This document shows positions 1 to 8,000 of a DNA stretch of 11,164 nucleotides, piece after piece. The notes below the pieces were generated by a model. That model saw only the letters and a list, made by a program, of their open reading frames with translations. It made no database searches and had not been told where the DNA came from. This stretch comes from Anaerolineales bacterium UBA6128. Its GTDB lineage: Bacteria; Chloroflexota; Anaerolineae; UBA1429. The first letter of the stretch is position 1, and every line of letters starts with the position of its first letter. The stretch is taken from assembly GCA_002423325.1 (NCBI GenBank), contig DIVQ01000230.1, forward strand, positions 1-11,164. The letters run 5' to 3'. The position numbers and the translations under genes are program-made.

Positions 1-1064
1 CCCGTACGCATACGCCCGTTCCCAGTGCCACACCCAGCCCAACCTGCACGGCTACGCCTCCGCCCCCAGCGCCTCTGCTGCTGCGCTCTTATCCCATCGA
101 CGGCGACCTGGCTGTGCGGCCCGACGCGCCTCTGGTGCTGGAGTTCGATCAGCCGATGGAGGCCGCCAGCTTGGCAGCCAGTGTGCAGATCTCTCCCACG
201 CTGGCAGGCGAATGGCGTTGGCCAGAGACCGACCGCGCCAAACCTTGGCGCGCCAAACCTTGGCGCGCCGAGTTCTGGCCCACCGACGGTTGGTCGGCCA
301 CGCACTATGAGCTGCGCCTGGTCGACGCGCGCAGCGCACTGGGGGCGCCCCTGGCAAAGCCTGCGACGCTGACATTTGGCGTGGGGGGGCGCGGCGCGCC
401 TATCCCCGTGTTGATGTACCATCGCTTTCGCGAGCTGGACGCCGAGGCCAGTGACGGCCAGCGGCTCTACAGCGTCTCGCCGGCCGCGTTCGAGGAGCAG
501 ATGGACTGGCTCGTGCAAGGGGGCTGGCACAGCATCAGCCCCAGCGAGCTGGCCGACTATTTTGCCGGCGACCCGCTGCCGCCACGCCCCATGGTCATCA
601 GCATCGATGACGGCTACAAAGAGATATACAATGTGGCCCACCCGGTGTTCGTGCGCACTGGCCTGCGCCCCGTCCTGTTCGTCATCATCTCTTACGCCCA
701 GAACAGCGGCTTCCTGAGTTGGGATGAGCTCCGCGAGTTGGTCGCCGAGGGCTACGCCGTGGGCGCACACAGCTATGACCACACTAACCTGCGCGACCTG
801 GAGGCGTCCGAACTGCTGCGCCAGATCGCCGAGCCCAAGGCCATCCTCGAGCGCGAGCTGGGCGTCGCGATCGACGCCTACAGCTACCCGTACGGCTCGT
901 ACAGCGAGGCGATCATCGCGGTGCTGCGCGAGCAGGGCTACCAGACCGCCTGCACCATCAACCCAACTGTTTACCAGCAGCCGGACCAGCCCTATCGGAT
1001 CAACCGTGTGAACGTGCCGTACGATATGACCCTGGATCAGTTCGCCGCCCTGTTCCCCGACTGA
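1..1064 (+). CDS. Exported polysaccharide deacetylase (CE4) with Thr/Pro linker and Ig-like domain, 5'-truncated by window edge
   Basis: This frame is open from the first full codon (position 3) to the TGA at 1062-1064, so the gene begins outside the window; the GTG at 114 is only an internal codon. The 353 visible residues start with a Thr/Pro-rich linker (about 1-24). Next comes an Ig-like domain resembling the Big_5/SbsA type (about 26-130; LVLEFDQPMEAASL, then ISPTLAGEWRW). A NodB-type carbohydrate esterase 4 domain follows (about 133-353). It opens with PVLMYHRF, as in PgaB/IcaB-like deacetylases. It carries SIDDG (Asp202 putative base, Asp203 metal ligand), the zinc-binding HSYDH (His256, His260) and a YPYGSYS segment. 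The family removes N-acetyl groups from exported or cell-wall polysaccharides. The substrate cannot be read from the sequence. The linker suggests display outside the membrane, but any signal peptide lies off-window. A GT4 gene follows after 17 bases. Confidence 0.9.
   Translation, partial: RTHTPVPSATPSPTCTATPPPPAPLLLRSYPIDGDLAVRPDAPLVLEFDQPMEAASLAASVQISPTLAGEWRWPETDRAKPWRAKPWRAEFWPTDGWSATHYELRLVDARSALGAPLAKPATLTFGVGGRGAPIPVLMYHRFRELDAEASDGQRLYSVSPAAFEEQMDWLVQGGWHSISPSELADYFAGDPLPPRPMVISIDDGYKEIYNVAHPVFVRTGLRPVLFVIISYAQNSGFLSWDELRELVAEGYAVGAHSYDHTNLRDLEASELLRQIAEPKAILERELGVAIDAYSYPYGSYSEAIIAVLREQGYQTACTINPTVYQQPDQPYRINRVNVPYDMTLDQFAALFPD
240..269 (+). repeat. 15-base perfect tandem duplication in the deacetylase gene
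   Basis: The unit AAACCTTGGCGCGCC occurs twice head to tail (240-254 and 255-269), preceded by CGCGCC (234-239), which matches the end of the unit. It is in frame and duplicates AKPWR, giving RAKPWRAKPWRAEFW inside the Ig-like domain. Each unit contains the palindrome GGCGCGCC. This looks like a recent slippage or recombination duplication, and it leaves the reading frame intact. Confidence 0.9.
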
Positions 1065-1065
1065 C

Positions 1066-1071
1066 GAGAGG
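1066..1071 (+). promoter_or_regulatory. Ribosome binding site of the GT4 gene
   Basis: GAGAGG lies 10 bases before the ATG at 1082, just downstream of the deacetylase stop codon. It supports that start and translation of both genes from one transcript. Confidence 0.6.
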
Positions 1072-1081
1072 CGGGATCGCT

Positions 1082-2218
1082 ATGCGCGTTGGCATCAACG
1101 CAACCTATTGGCACCGGCAAGACACCGGCAGCGGCCAGTACCTCGTGCGCTTGACCGAGGCCTTGCAGCGCATCGCCCCGCAGATCGAGCTGCGCTTGAT
1201 GGCGCCGCGCTACGCCCAGCCTGCAACGGGCGACGCAGCCGACAACAGCCTGAAGGTGCTATCCACGCCGCCGGATACGGTCCACGAGAACTTGGCCAAG
1301 CTCTGGTTCGAGCAGGTGACCTTCCCGCACGCCTGCCGCCGCGAGCGAGTGGACCTGCTGCACGTACCCTACTTTGCGCCGCCCTGGCGCGCCGACGTCC
1401 CCGTGGTGGTCACGATTCACGATCTGATCCCGTTGCTGCTGCCGGCCTATCGCGGCTCGGCTTTGGTGCGCGGCTACACGCACGCCATGGCGCGCGCCGC
1501 CCGCCGCGCGACGCACGTGCTGACCGACTCGCAGGCCTCCGCGCGCGACATCACGCGCCTGCTGGGGATCCCCGCGGATCGCATCGCCGTCATCTACCTG
1601 GCGGCCGACGAACGCTACCGGCCGCTTTCGCAGGCGGACTGTGCGCCGGTCCTGCAGCGTCTCTGCGTTCGGCAGCCCTACCTGCTCTACCTGGGGGGCT
1701 TTGACGTGCGCAAGAACCTGGCGGGCCTGCTGGCCGCCTGGGCGCACGCCCGCGACCGGCTGGGCGACACGCGCCTGGTGATCGGGGGCCGCCTGCCCGC
1801 CACCGATAGCGCCTTTGCCCCCGACCCACGCCGCCTCGCCCAGCAACTTGGCGCGGTCGACGGTGTCTGCTACAGTGGCTGGGTGGACGAGGCCGACAAG
1901 CCGGCGCTCTACGCCGGCGCCACGGCCTTTGTGTTCCCATCGCACTATGAGGGCTTTGGCCTGCCGGTGCTGGAGGCCATCGCCTGCGGCACGCCCGCCA
2001 TCGTGGGCGCCGGCAGCTCGCTGGAAGAGATCGCCGGGCCGGGCGGGCTGGTCGTCGACCCCACGGACACGTCGGCTCTGGCCGAGGCGCTTGTGAGTGT
2101 CGTCACTGACGCCGCCCTGCGCGTTGACCTGGCCGCCCGCGGGCTGGCGCACGCCCACACCTTTTCGTGGGACGCCACCGCCCGCCAGACGCTGGCGGCC
2201 TACGAACGTGCGCTCTGA
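1082..2218 (+). CDS. GT4-family (GT-B fold) glycosyltransferase
   Basis: A complete protein of 378 residues, a normal length for a GT4 retaining glycosyltransferase. These enzymes move a sugar from a nucleotide-sugar donor to a glycan or lipid acceptor on the cytoplasmic side. The N-terminal Rossmann-like domain has the glycine-rich acceptor loop (TGSGQYLVRL) and the DLLHVPYFAPP and VVVTIHDLIPLLLP strands. The C-terminal donor domain starts near YLLYLGGFDVRKNL and holds the hallmark EX7E motif, EGFGLPVLE (Glu290 and Glu298). It is followed by ACGTPAIVGAGSSLEEIAG and GGLVVDPTD. No signal peptide or membrane helix is seen, so it is probably cytosolic or peripheral to the membrane. The ATG at 1082 has an upstream GAGAGG. 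The gene sits 17 bases after the deacetylase and 25 bases before the DUF2723 gene, which suggests one operon for an exported glycan. Mannosyltransferase-like GT4 enzymes are the closest in feel, but the sugar is not determined. Confidence 0.95.
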   Translation: MRVGINATYWHRQDTGSGQYLVRLTEALQRIAPQIELRLMAPRYAQPATGDAADNSLKVLSTPPDTVHENLAKLWFEQVTFPHACRRERVDLLHVPYFAPPWRADVPVVVTIHDLIPLLLPAYRGSALVRGYTHAMARAARRATHVLTDSQASARDITRLLGIPADRIAVIYLAADERYRPLSQADCAPVLQRLCVRQPYLLYLGGFDVRKNLAGLLAAWAHARDRLGDTRLVIGGRLPATDSAFAPDPRRLAQQLGAVDGVCYSGWVDEADKPALYAGATAFVFPSHYEGFGLPVLEAIACGTPAIVGAGSSLEEIAGPGGLVVDPTDTSALAEALVSVVTDAALRVDLAARGLAHAHTFSWDATARQTLAAYERAL

Positions 2219-2243
2219 CCCGAATCCTTCTCAGGCGGATGCG

Positions 2244-5222
2244 ATGACTGCTGTGCCGTCGGCCCCCTCAACCGCAAAGCCCGCGTCGATGCCCCGGCTT
2301 CTGCCCTGGGTGGCCGGCTTGGCGGCCGGGCTGTACGCCAGCCGCCTGATCGCCGAGCGGCTGAGCGGCGCCGCGCCCCTGGAGCTGCTCACCCTGCTGG
2401 TGCTCGCCTGCGCGGCAGCGGGCGTTGGGCTGGCGCTCTGGCTGGCGCGCCGCGGCGCCGCCACCTGGCCGCTGTACGCAACGGTGTTCTACCTGCTGTG
2501 GCCGGGCACGCAGCCCACGTTCGCCGCGCTCGTCGGTCTGGCGGCGCTCGTGATGCTGGCCTGGGTCAACCACTGGCGGCTGCCGCGCTGGCTGCCGGCG
2601 GAGGCGCTGGTGCTGATCGGCGCGCTGGCGCTGTATATCAGCACGCTGGCCCCGGGCCTGCTGCCCGCCGACAGCGGCGAATTCCAGGTGGTCAGCCAGG
2701 TGCTGGGGATCGCCCATCCGCCCGGGTACGCACTGTACACGCTCATCGGCCGGCTTTTCACGCTGCTGCCGTTGCGCGACCCCGCGTGGCGCGTCAATCT
2801 GTATGGCGCGGTGTGCGGCGCGCTCACATTGGCCGTGCTGGCGCGCACGGTGCGCCGCCTGAGCGGCTCGAGCGCGGCGGCTGTGCTGGCGGCGGGCATG
2901 CTGGGGCTGGCCACCACCTTTTGGGCGCAGAGCACCACCGCCAACATCCGCAGCCTGACGGCGCTGTTCACGGCGTTGTGCGTCGCCAGCCTGCTGCAGT
3001 GGCAACGCACGCGCGCCCAGCGCGACCTGCTGCTGTTCGCGCTCTGCTTTGGCCTGGGCGTGGGGCACCACGCCTCCACCGGGCTGCTTGGCCTCGGCTT
3101 TTTGGCCTTTATCCTGGCGTGCGAGCCGCGCATCCTGCTGGCGCCCAGACGCTGGCTGCCCGCGTTGGGCGTCTTTGCCGCTTCGTTCGTGGTGCTGGCG
3201 TACCTGCCCATCCGCAGTGCGATGCAACCGGCCTTTGATCCGGCGCCCATCCGCACCTGGAGCGATTTCACCAGCCACGTCCTCGCCTCCGGCTTTGGCG
3301 GCGACATGCTCTACTTTCGCACCTGGCCGGAACTGGCGGCGCGGCTGGGCGTGTGGCTGCAGATCCTCCGGCTGCAGTTCGGGCTCATCCTGCCGATCGC
3401 CGCGTTGCTGGCCTGTGTGCCGCTGGCACGCGCCAACCGACGTGCGCTGCTGCTGATCAGCTCCGTGCTCGTGATCAACACGCTGGCCGCGGTCACCTAC
3501 CGCGCGCCGCAAACCACCGAGTACCTGATCCCCTCGTACGTTGCGTGGGCGCTGTTGTTCGGCTGCGGGCTGGGCGTGACCTTGCGCGATTGGCCCCGGC
3601 GCGACGTCTGGGCGCCGCCGCTGGCGCTCCTGACGGTTGCCGTCGCACTACTGGGCGTGGGCAACTATCCCTCCTTTGCCGCCCTGCACCGCGACGAGTC
3701 GACGCGCGACTATGCCACGGCCCTGCTCGCGAACGCCCCCGAGGGCGCGCTTGTGCTCTCCAACTGGCACCAGGCCACGGGGATGTGGTACCTGCAGACC
3801 GTGGAGGGCCTGCGTCCCGACGTGGAGGTGACCTACGTCTACCCCGAGGGCGCGCTGCCCAACGAAGAGGTCTGGCTGCGGCGCATCGGCGAGGCCCTCC
3901 CCGCGCGCCCGGTGATCGTGACCAACTGGTTCTACGCCTACGCGAGTACCGCCTATACCTGGGTGCCCTACGGCGAGGCCTGGCTGGTGCGCGCCGAGCC
4001 GCTGCGCGAACTGCCCTCGTCCGCCACAGAACGCGAGGTGGCCTTTGAGGAGGGCTTCCGCCTGCTGGGCTGGGAGTTGCAGGGCGAGGCGCGAACCCCC
4101 GGCGACACGCTCGAACTGCGCGTCTACTGGCGCGCCGAGCAGGCGCCGCAGCGCGATTACTCCTCCTTTGCACAGTTGCTGGGCCCGCAGGGGGTGGTCG
4201 GCCAGGGCGACATCGTGCACACGGCCAGCCAGGTGCTGCCGGGCGCTGTGCAGGTGGACAGCTACCGGCTGCCGCTGCTGCTGCACACACCGCCGGGCGA
4301 GTACCAACTGATCACAGGTTTCTACTACACCACCGCCGATGGCTGGCAACGTCTGCTGGCCGACGGGCAGGATCACGTGGCGCTGACGAGCCTGTATGTA
4401 CGGGCCGCCGAGCAGGCGCCCGCCACGCGGCACCCCCGCTGCGACGACTATGCCAACGGCCTGCGCATGGTGGGGGTGGACTATGACCAGAGCGTGGCCG
4501 GCCAGACGCGCCTGTACCTGCACTGGCGCAACCCGCTCTCGCGGCCGGCCGAAGGGCGCCCGCCGGCGCCGTTCCTCGACACGACCGCCGTGACGGTGCA
4601 GGCTTGGACCGACGACCAACGGGTGGCGCAGGCCACGGTGCCGGCCCTGGGGCGCGGCCTGGCTGCCACAATAGCGCTGGATGTTCCGGGCGGCGCTACG
4701 CGCATCGCCCTGCGTCTGGTGAGCGCCGACGGCGCGTCCGTGGCGCTGCTCGGGCCGTGGCACTGGCCGACAGAGCGCGCGGCGAGCTATACCTTGCCAG
4801 CGAGTGGTGCGCACTATGTGCCGTTGGGCGGCGAGATGGCCTTTGTGGGCTGGGACCATTTGCCAGGCAACGCGCGCGCCGGAGAGGCGCTGACGCTGCG
4901 ACCGCGCTTCCTGGCGCTGCAGCCCTTGGTGCACGATCGCACCGTCTCGGCGGGATTGCGCCAACCGGCGACGGGCTGGGAGCGTAAAAACGACGGCACG
5001 CCCGCGCTGGGCGCCATCCCGACGCTCAAGTGGGTGCGAGGCTGGTTGGTTGAGGATGTGCGCCGGGTGGAGCTGCCGGACGACGCGCCCGCCGGCGAGA
5101 TGGCCCTGACGCTGCAGGTGTATGACGCCTTTACCCTGCAGCCGCTGGGGGTGCTGGACGAGCGGCTGGTGCGCGAGGGTCAGGGGACGACGCTGACGCT
5201 GGAACCGGTGACCATCGAGTGA
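2244..5222 (+). CDS. DUF2723 (TMEM260-like) polytopic GT-C-type membrane protein with three C-terminal beta-sandwich modules
   Basis: A protein of 992 residues. Residues 1 to about 470 hold roughly 13-15 hydrophobic helices. The first large outer loop carries the DUF2723 signature, PADSGEFQVV (Asp143, Glu146) followed by IAHPPGYALY (His158); GLGVGHHAST comes later. A mixed alpha/beta-looking extracytoplasmic part (about 473-600) follows, then three tandem beta-rich modules starting near 601, 736 and 860. DUF2723 has a GT-C-like topology, and its human member TMEM260 is a protein O-mannosyltransferase. A polyprenyl-phosphate-mannose-dependent transferase is therefore plausible here, but donor and acceptor are unknown. 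The ATG at 2244 has AGGCGG five bases upstream and leads directly into the first helix. The frame extends upstream to 2097, but that would overlap the GT4 gene by 122 bases and encode an Arg/Pro-rich shadow sequence. The stop lies 6 bases from the stop of the opposing gene. Confidence 0.88.
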   Translation: MTAVPSAPSTAKPASMPRLLPWVAGLAAGLYASRLIAERLSGAAPLELLTLLVLACAAAGVGLALWLARRGAATWPLYATVFYLLWPGTQPTFAALVGLAALVMLAWVNHWRLPRWLPAEALVLIGALALYISTLAPGLLPADSGEFQVVSQVLGIAHPPGYALYTLIGRLFTLLPLRDPAWRVNLYGAVCGALTLAVLARTVRRLSGSSAAAVLAAGMLGLATTFWAQSTTANIRSLTALFTALCVASLLQWQRTRAQRDLLLFALCFGLGVGHHASTGLLGLGFLAFILACEPRILLAPRRWLPALGVFAASFVVLAYLPIRSAMQPAFDPAPIRTWSDFTSHVLASGFGGDMLYFRTWPELAARLGVWLQILRLQFGLILPIAALLACVPLARANRRALLLISSVLVINTLAAVTYRAPQTTEYLIPSYVAWALLFGCGLGVTLRDWPRRDVWAPPLALLTVAVALLGVGNYPSFAALHRDESTRDYATALLANAPEGALVLSNWHQATGMWYLQTVEGLRPDVEVTYVYPEGALPNEEVWLRRIGEALPARPVIVTNWFYAYASTAYTWVPYGEAWLVRAEPLRELPSSATEREVAFEEGFRLLGWELQGEARTPGDTLELRVYWRAEQAPQRDYSSFAQLLGPQGVVGQGDIVHTASQVLPGAVQVDSYRLPLLLHTPPGEYQLITGFYYTTADGWQRLLADGQDHVALTSLYVRAAEQAPATRHPRCDDYANGLRMVGVDYDQSVAGQTRLYLHWRNPLSRPAEGRPPAPFLDTTAVTVQAWTDDQRVAQATVPALGRGLAATIALDVPGGATRIALRLVSADGASVALLGPWHWPTERAASYTLPASGAHYVPLGGEMAFVGWDHLPGNARAGEALTLRPRFLALQPLVHDRTVSAGLRQPATGWERKNDGTPALGAIPTLKWVRGWLVEDVRRVELPDDAPAGEMALTLQVYDAFTLQPLGVLDERLVREGQGTTLTLEPVTIE
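4044..5222 (+). other. Region coding three tandem beta-sandwich modules of the DUF2723 protein
   Basis: Residues 601-992 divide into three units with the same order of landmarks. Unit 1 runs from FRLLGWELQG through LELRVYWRAEQAP to PPGEYQLITGFYY. Unit 2 runs from LRMVGVDYDQ through TRLYLHWRNP to TRIALRLVS. Unit 3 runs from MAFVGWDHLP through LTLRPRFLAL to GEMALTLQVYD. Each opens with a G-(W/V/Y)-aromatic strand and continues with an alternating hydrophobic strand. Related units end the two minus-strand membrane glycosyltransferase-like proteins. The fold is inferred from the strand pattern, not from a structure search. A carbohydrate-binding or acceptor-docking role is possible. Confidence 0.6.
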
Positions 5223-5228
5223 GGCGCG
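5223..5228. other. Six-base convergent gene junction
   Basis: Only GGCGCG separates the TGA of the DUF2723 gene (5220-5222, + strand) from the TGA of the YfhO/PTPS-related gene (5229-5231, - strand). There is no room for an intrinsic terminator between them, so any terminator must lie inside the opposing coding sequence, or transcription must end by Rho or by collision. Confidence 0.85.
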
Positions 5229-7967
5229 TCACTCCAGTACGTCGCCCGCACGCAGCGTGGCTGTGCCCACCGCCTGCAGCGTAAGGCGGTCGTACAGCAC
5301 GATCTCGACCTGGTCGTCGGGCTGCAGCGCGCGACCGTCGGGCAATGTGAGCAGCACGCGGTCGGCGACCAGTTCGTTGGGCGTCCACAGGCTGGTAGGA
5401 TAGCCGCCCAGCAGCGGCGGCAGGTCGCGCGCTGCCACCTGAGCGCCGGACGCGTCGCGCAGCCGCGCCGAGAGCACATAGTTGAGCGGCGCCTGCCGCT
5501 CGCTGCGCCACTCCAGCGCCAAGGCCAGCACACCATCCTCCATCGCTGCTCGCGCCCCCACCAGCGCGATCACCGGCGGCACATTCTCGGGCCCGAAGGC
5601 CGCCAAGGGCGCCTCGTGCCCAGTCGCGAGGCGGTAGGCCTGCACCGTCACCGGCTCCAGGCCCAACGCGCCCATCCCTACGCCGTCCGCCGTGGACGCT
5701 GCCTGTTCGACCCCCTCTGCGGTTACGCTCAGCATGGGCACGTACAGGCCGGAGGGCAGGTCGGCGGGCAGCGCCAGCGCCAGCGTCAAGGTGGCCGTAT
5801 CGATGGGTGCGCTGACCTCGGCCCAGACCGGGGCGGGCGCGAACAGGTGCGCCGTGGCGGCCACCCAGCGCAGCGTGGCTGTATGGCCCGGCGCGGCGCT
5901 CGTCCAGTGCAGCGTCACATAGACCGTCGAGCCGGGCGCGATGCGCGTCGCGCCATAGTCGTAGCCCAGCAACCCGGGGCCGGACTCGTCGGCGCCAAAG
6001 CGCACGCCGTTCGGCTCGCTGTGCAGGTAGGGGGCGCGCGCAAAGTCCATCACACGCGGCCCAGGCAGCGTCTCGGCGCTACGCGTCAGGGGCGCCAACA
6101 CCAGCCACGCGACGGCGAGCAGGCCGAGCGCCCCGGCCGCCGCACTGACACCATGCCAGCCACGCCCCCCGGTCGCGTGCACGCGTCGCAGGTGCCAGGC
6201 CATCAGGCCCAGCAGCACCAGCAGCGCCGCCGCCGATCCCCAAAGGGTATAGCGCCGCACCGGCGTGGCCTGAAAGTGCAGTACCACGCGATGGTCCCCC
6301 CGCTGCAGGCGCAGGCCCACCTGCCCCAGGCCCGCCAAGGGCTCGACGCCCTGAGGCACACCATCCACCGTGGCCTCCCAGCCCGGGTAAAAGGTGGTGT
6401 GGAAGGCCAGAAGCGCCGGCGTGTCCACGCGGATCTGCCACTCTTCGCGTTCGGCATCACGGCTGAGCAGTTCGGCGCCGGCCAGCAAGCCCTCCAGCGC
6501 CAGGGGCATCGGCTTGGAGACGCCGGCGAGTTGCACCGCCGAGGTGTAGGGGCGCGGCTGCATATCGCGCGGCAGGTACTCGTTGCGCACCGTGCTGCCG
6601 ATGTTGCCCGACCAGGTCTCGTACAGCATCAGGCGCTCGGGCGTCACGTCGGCCTCGCTCAACGGCAGGCGGTCGAGGCGCAGCCCCGCCAGGCCCGCCG
6701 CGACGCACAACGCCACGATCAGCAACGTGGGCCACAGGCGCTCGCGGTACAGCGCCGGGATGCGCGCCGCCAGCAGCGCGATGGCCAGTGCCTGCACGCC
6801 CAGCAGTCGCCAGGGGAACTGTACCATGGGGAGCAGCGGCACGTGCGCCCAGACCCAGGTCGACGACGGCGTCATCAGCCAGGTGTAGACCGCCAGCGCC
6901 GTCATCGCCACCCAGGTCGCCCAGCGCCGCCAGGCGTTAGCTGCGTCGACCTTCTGCTCGGAGACAGCCCCTTGCGCGCGTCTGGGCCATAGCATGGTCA
7001 ACGCCGCCGCCAGCCCGCCCACCGCCAGCGCCGCCTGCCACAGGCCCATGCTGAAGGGCGTGCGTTGGGCGTCGATCGTATAGTCGTGCAACAGCCGGGT
7101 CTGGACGAGGTTGCCGCGCAAAAAGTGATTGGCATAGTGGAAATAGCCGGTCGTCTGCTCCTGCAACTGCACCAGCGTCTGCTCGCGCAACGCCGGCGCC
7201 CAGAACCAGACGCTCAACGCCAGGCCCAGCACGATAGCCGCCGCGCCGATACCCAACGCGCGCCAGCGCCCGTCACGCTGCGCCAGCGCTCCCACCAGCA
7301 ACCAGAGCGCCACCAGCGGACTGAACACCAGCACTGAAATGTTGTGGCATACCGCCAGCAGCGCATAGCTGGCCGCCAGCCCGGCCACGCGACCCGCGCT
7401 GGGCCGTTCAACCAGCGCCGTCGCCGCCCACAAGACAAGGGGGTAGAGCGCCAACGCGTAGAACTCGGATAGGGCGTCGCCGCGCACATAGACGTTGACC
7501 AGGTGGAAGGGCGCACAGGTGTAGATGGTCGAGGCCAGCAGCGCTGCGCCCGGGCGCGCGCCCAGCCGACGCGCCACCCGGTACATCGCCAGCCCCGCGA
7601 GGAGAAAGCCGAGCGCCTGCGTCAGCTTGATGCTCCAGAGCAGGCCCCAGCCAGCCAGGTGCAGCCCGGCGGCCACATAATAGGGCAGTGAGGCGTAAAA
7701 GATATAGAAGGGGTAGCCGAGGCCGTGCGCCGCGTCGGGCATCCAGTGGGCGGGCCAGACGCCCGCGCGCAGGTTCTCGGCCAGTTGCTGCGTGCGTTGG
7801 ATCAGGAAGGGCGAGTCGCCTCCGGCACGGGTGTTGACGATGCCCGGGGCAGTCAGCAGCGGCAGCGCCGCGCACAGCGCCACGAGCAGCGCCAGCGCCA
7901 GACACAGACGGTCGCGCGCGGCCTCGTCCACTGGGGCTGTTCGTTTGACGGACGGCCTGGCAGCCAT
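5229..7967 (-). CDS. Polytopic membrane protein of the '6-pyruvoyl-tetrahydropterin synthase-related' / YfhO-like GT-C group
   Basis: A protein of 912 residues from the ATG at 7967. After a short basic N-terminus and helix 1 (about 21-40) comes an outer loop, RAGGDSPFLIQRTQQL (Asp51), then WPAHWMPDAAHGLGYPFYIFY. This is typical of the membrane family misleadingly named PTPS-related; it has no link to pterin synthesis. VRGDALSEFYALALYPLVLW and HNISVLVF are further family landmarks. A soluble part contains FYPGWEATVDG and RGDHRVVLHF, as in YfhO-like glycosyltransferases. Two hydrophobic helices follow, then two beta-rich modules (about 654-912) resembling those of the DUF2723 and GT39-like proteins. 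The expected role is a lipid-linked-sugar transferase on the outer face of the membrane; the substrate is unknown. GGAGG (7976-7980) lies 8 bases before the ATG, which favours this start over the GTG at 8036 or the ATG at 8015. It lies 75 bases after the surface-protein gene, probably in the same transcript. Confidence 0.88.
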   Translation of the reverse strand: MAARPSVKRTAPVDEAARDRLCLALALLVALCAALPLLTAPGIVNTRAGGDSPFLIQRTQQLAENLRAGVWPAHWMPDAAHGLGYPFYIFYASLPYYVAAGLHLAGWGLLWSIKLTQALGFLLAGLAMYRVARRLGARPGAALLASTIYTCAPFHLVNVYVRGDALSEFYALALYPLVLWAATALVERPSAGRVAGLAASYALLAVCHNISVLVFSPLVALWLLVGALAQRDGRWRALGIGAAAIVLGLALSVWFWAPALREQTLVQLQEQTTGYFHYANHFLRGNLVQTRLLHDYTIDAQRTPFSMGLWQAALAVGGLAAALTMLWPRRAQGAVSEQKVDAANAWRRWATWVAMTALAVYTWLMTPSSTWVWAHVPLLPMVQFPWRLLGVQALAIALLAARIPALYRERLWPTLLIVALCVAAGLAGLRLDRLPLSEADVTPERLMLYETWSGNIGSTVRNEYLPRDMQPRPYTSAVQLAGVSKPMPLALEGLLAGAELLSRDAEREEWQIRVDTPALLAFHTTFYPGWEATVDGVPQGVEPLAGLGQVGLRLQRGDHRVVLHFQATPVRRYTLWGSAAALLVLLGLMAWHLRRVHATGGRGWHGVSAAAGALGLLAVAWLVLAPLTRSAETLPGPRVMDFARAPYLHSEPNGVRFGADESGPGLLGYDYGATRIAPGSTVYVTLHWTSAAPGHTATLRWVAATAHLFAPAPVWAEVSAPIDTATLTLALALPADLPSGLYVPMLSVTAEGVEQAASTADGVGMGALGLEPVTVQAYRLATGHEAPLAAFGPENVPPVIALVGARAAMEDGVLALALEWRSERQAPLNYVLSARLRDASGAQVAARDLPPLLGGYPTSLWTPNELVADRVLLTLPDGRALQPDDQVEIVLYDRLTLQAVGTATLRAGDVLE

Positions 7968-7975
7968 GTTGCCCG

Positions 7976-7980
7976 CCTCC
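7976..7980 (-). promoter_or_regulatory. Ribosome binding site deciding the start of the YfhO/PTPS-related gene
   Basis: GGAGG on the minus strand lies 8 bases before the ATG at 7967. The in-frame alternatives at 8015 (ATG) and 8036 (GTG) have no comparable site, and the region just upstream is an inverted repeat, so the shorter protein is preferred. Confidence 0.8.
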
Positions 7981-8000
7981 GGCAGTGCGTGCGCCTCAGT

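Noticed and set aside
383..389. Run of seven G in the deacetylase gene as a possible phase-variation tract
   Set aside because: Seven G is short for a GC-rich genome, and the frame reads through intact between two domains; nothing else supports switching.
2097..2243. Upstream extension of the DUF2723 reading frame
   Set aside because: It would overlap the GT4 gene by 122 bases in another frame, encodes Arg/Pro-rich shadow sequence, and the ATG at 2244 has a fitting ribosome binding site.
2268..3512. 414-codon - strand open frame opposite the helices of the DUF2723 protein
   Set aside because: Gln/Arg/Ala-rich translation without membrane or catalytic features; an antisense artefact of a GC-rich gene.
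3648..4964. 438-codon - strand open frame opposite the DUF2723 gene
   Set aside because: Shadow frame with a biased composition and no domain; the DUF2723 signature is on the + strand.
5616..6992. 458-codon + strand open frame opposite the YfhO/PTPS-related gene
   Set aside because: Low-complexity Arg/Gln/His-rich translation without motifs, lying wholly inside a well-supported opposite-strand gene.
5229..7967. Literal reading of the family name '6-pyruvoyl-tetrahydropterin synthase-related' as a pterin enzyme
   Set aside because: The protein is polytopic with YfhO/GT-C-like landmarks and lacks features of the small soluble pterin synthase.
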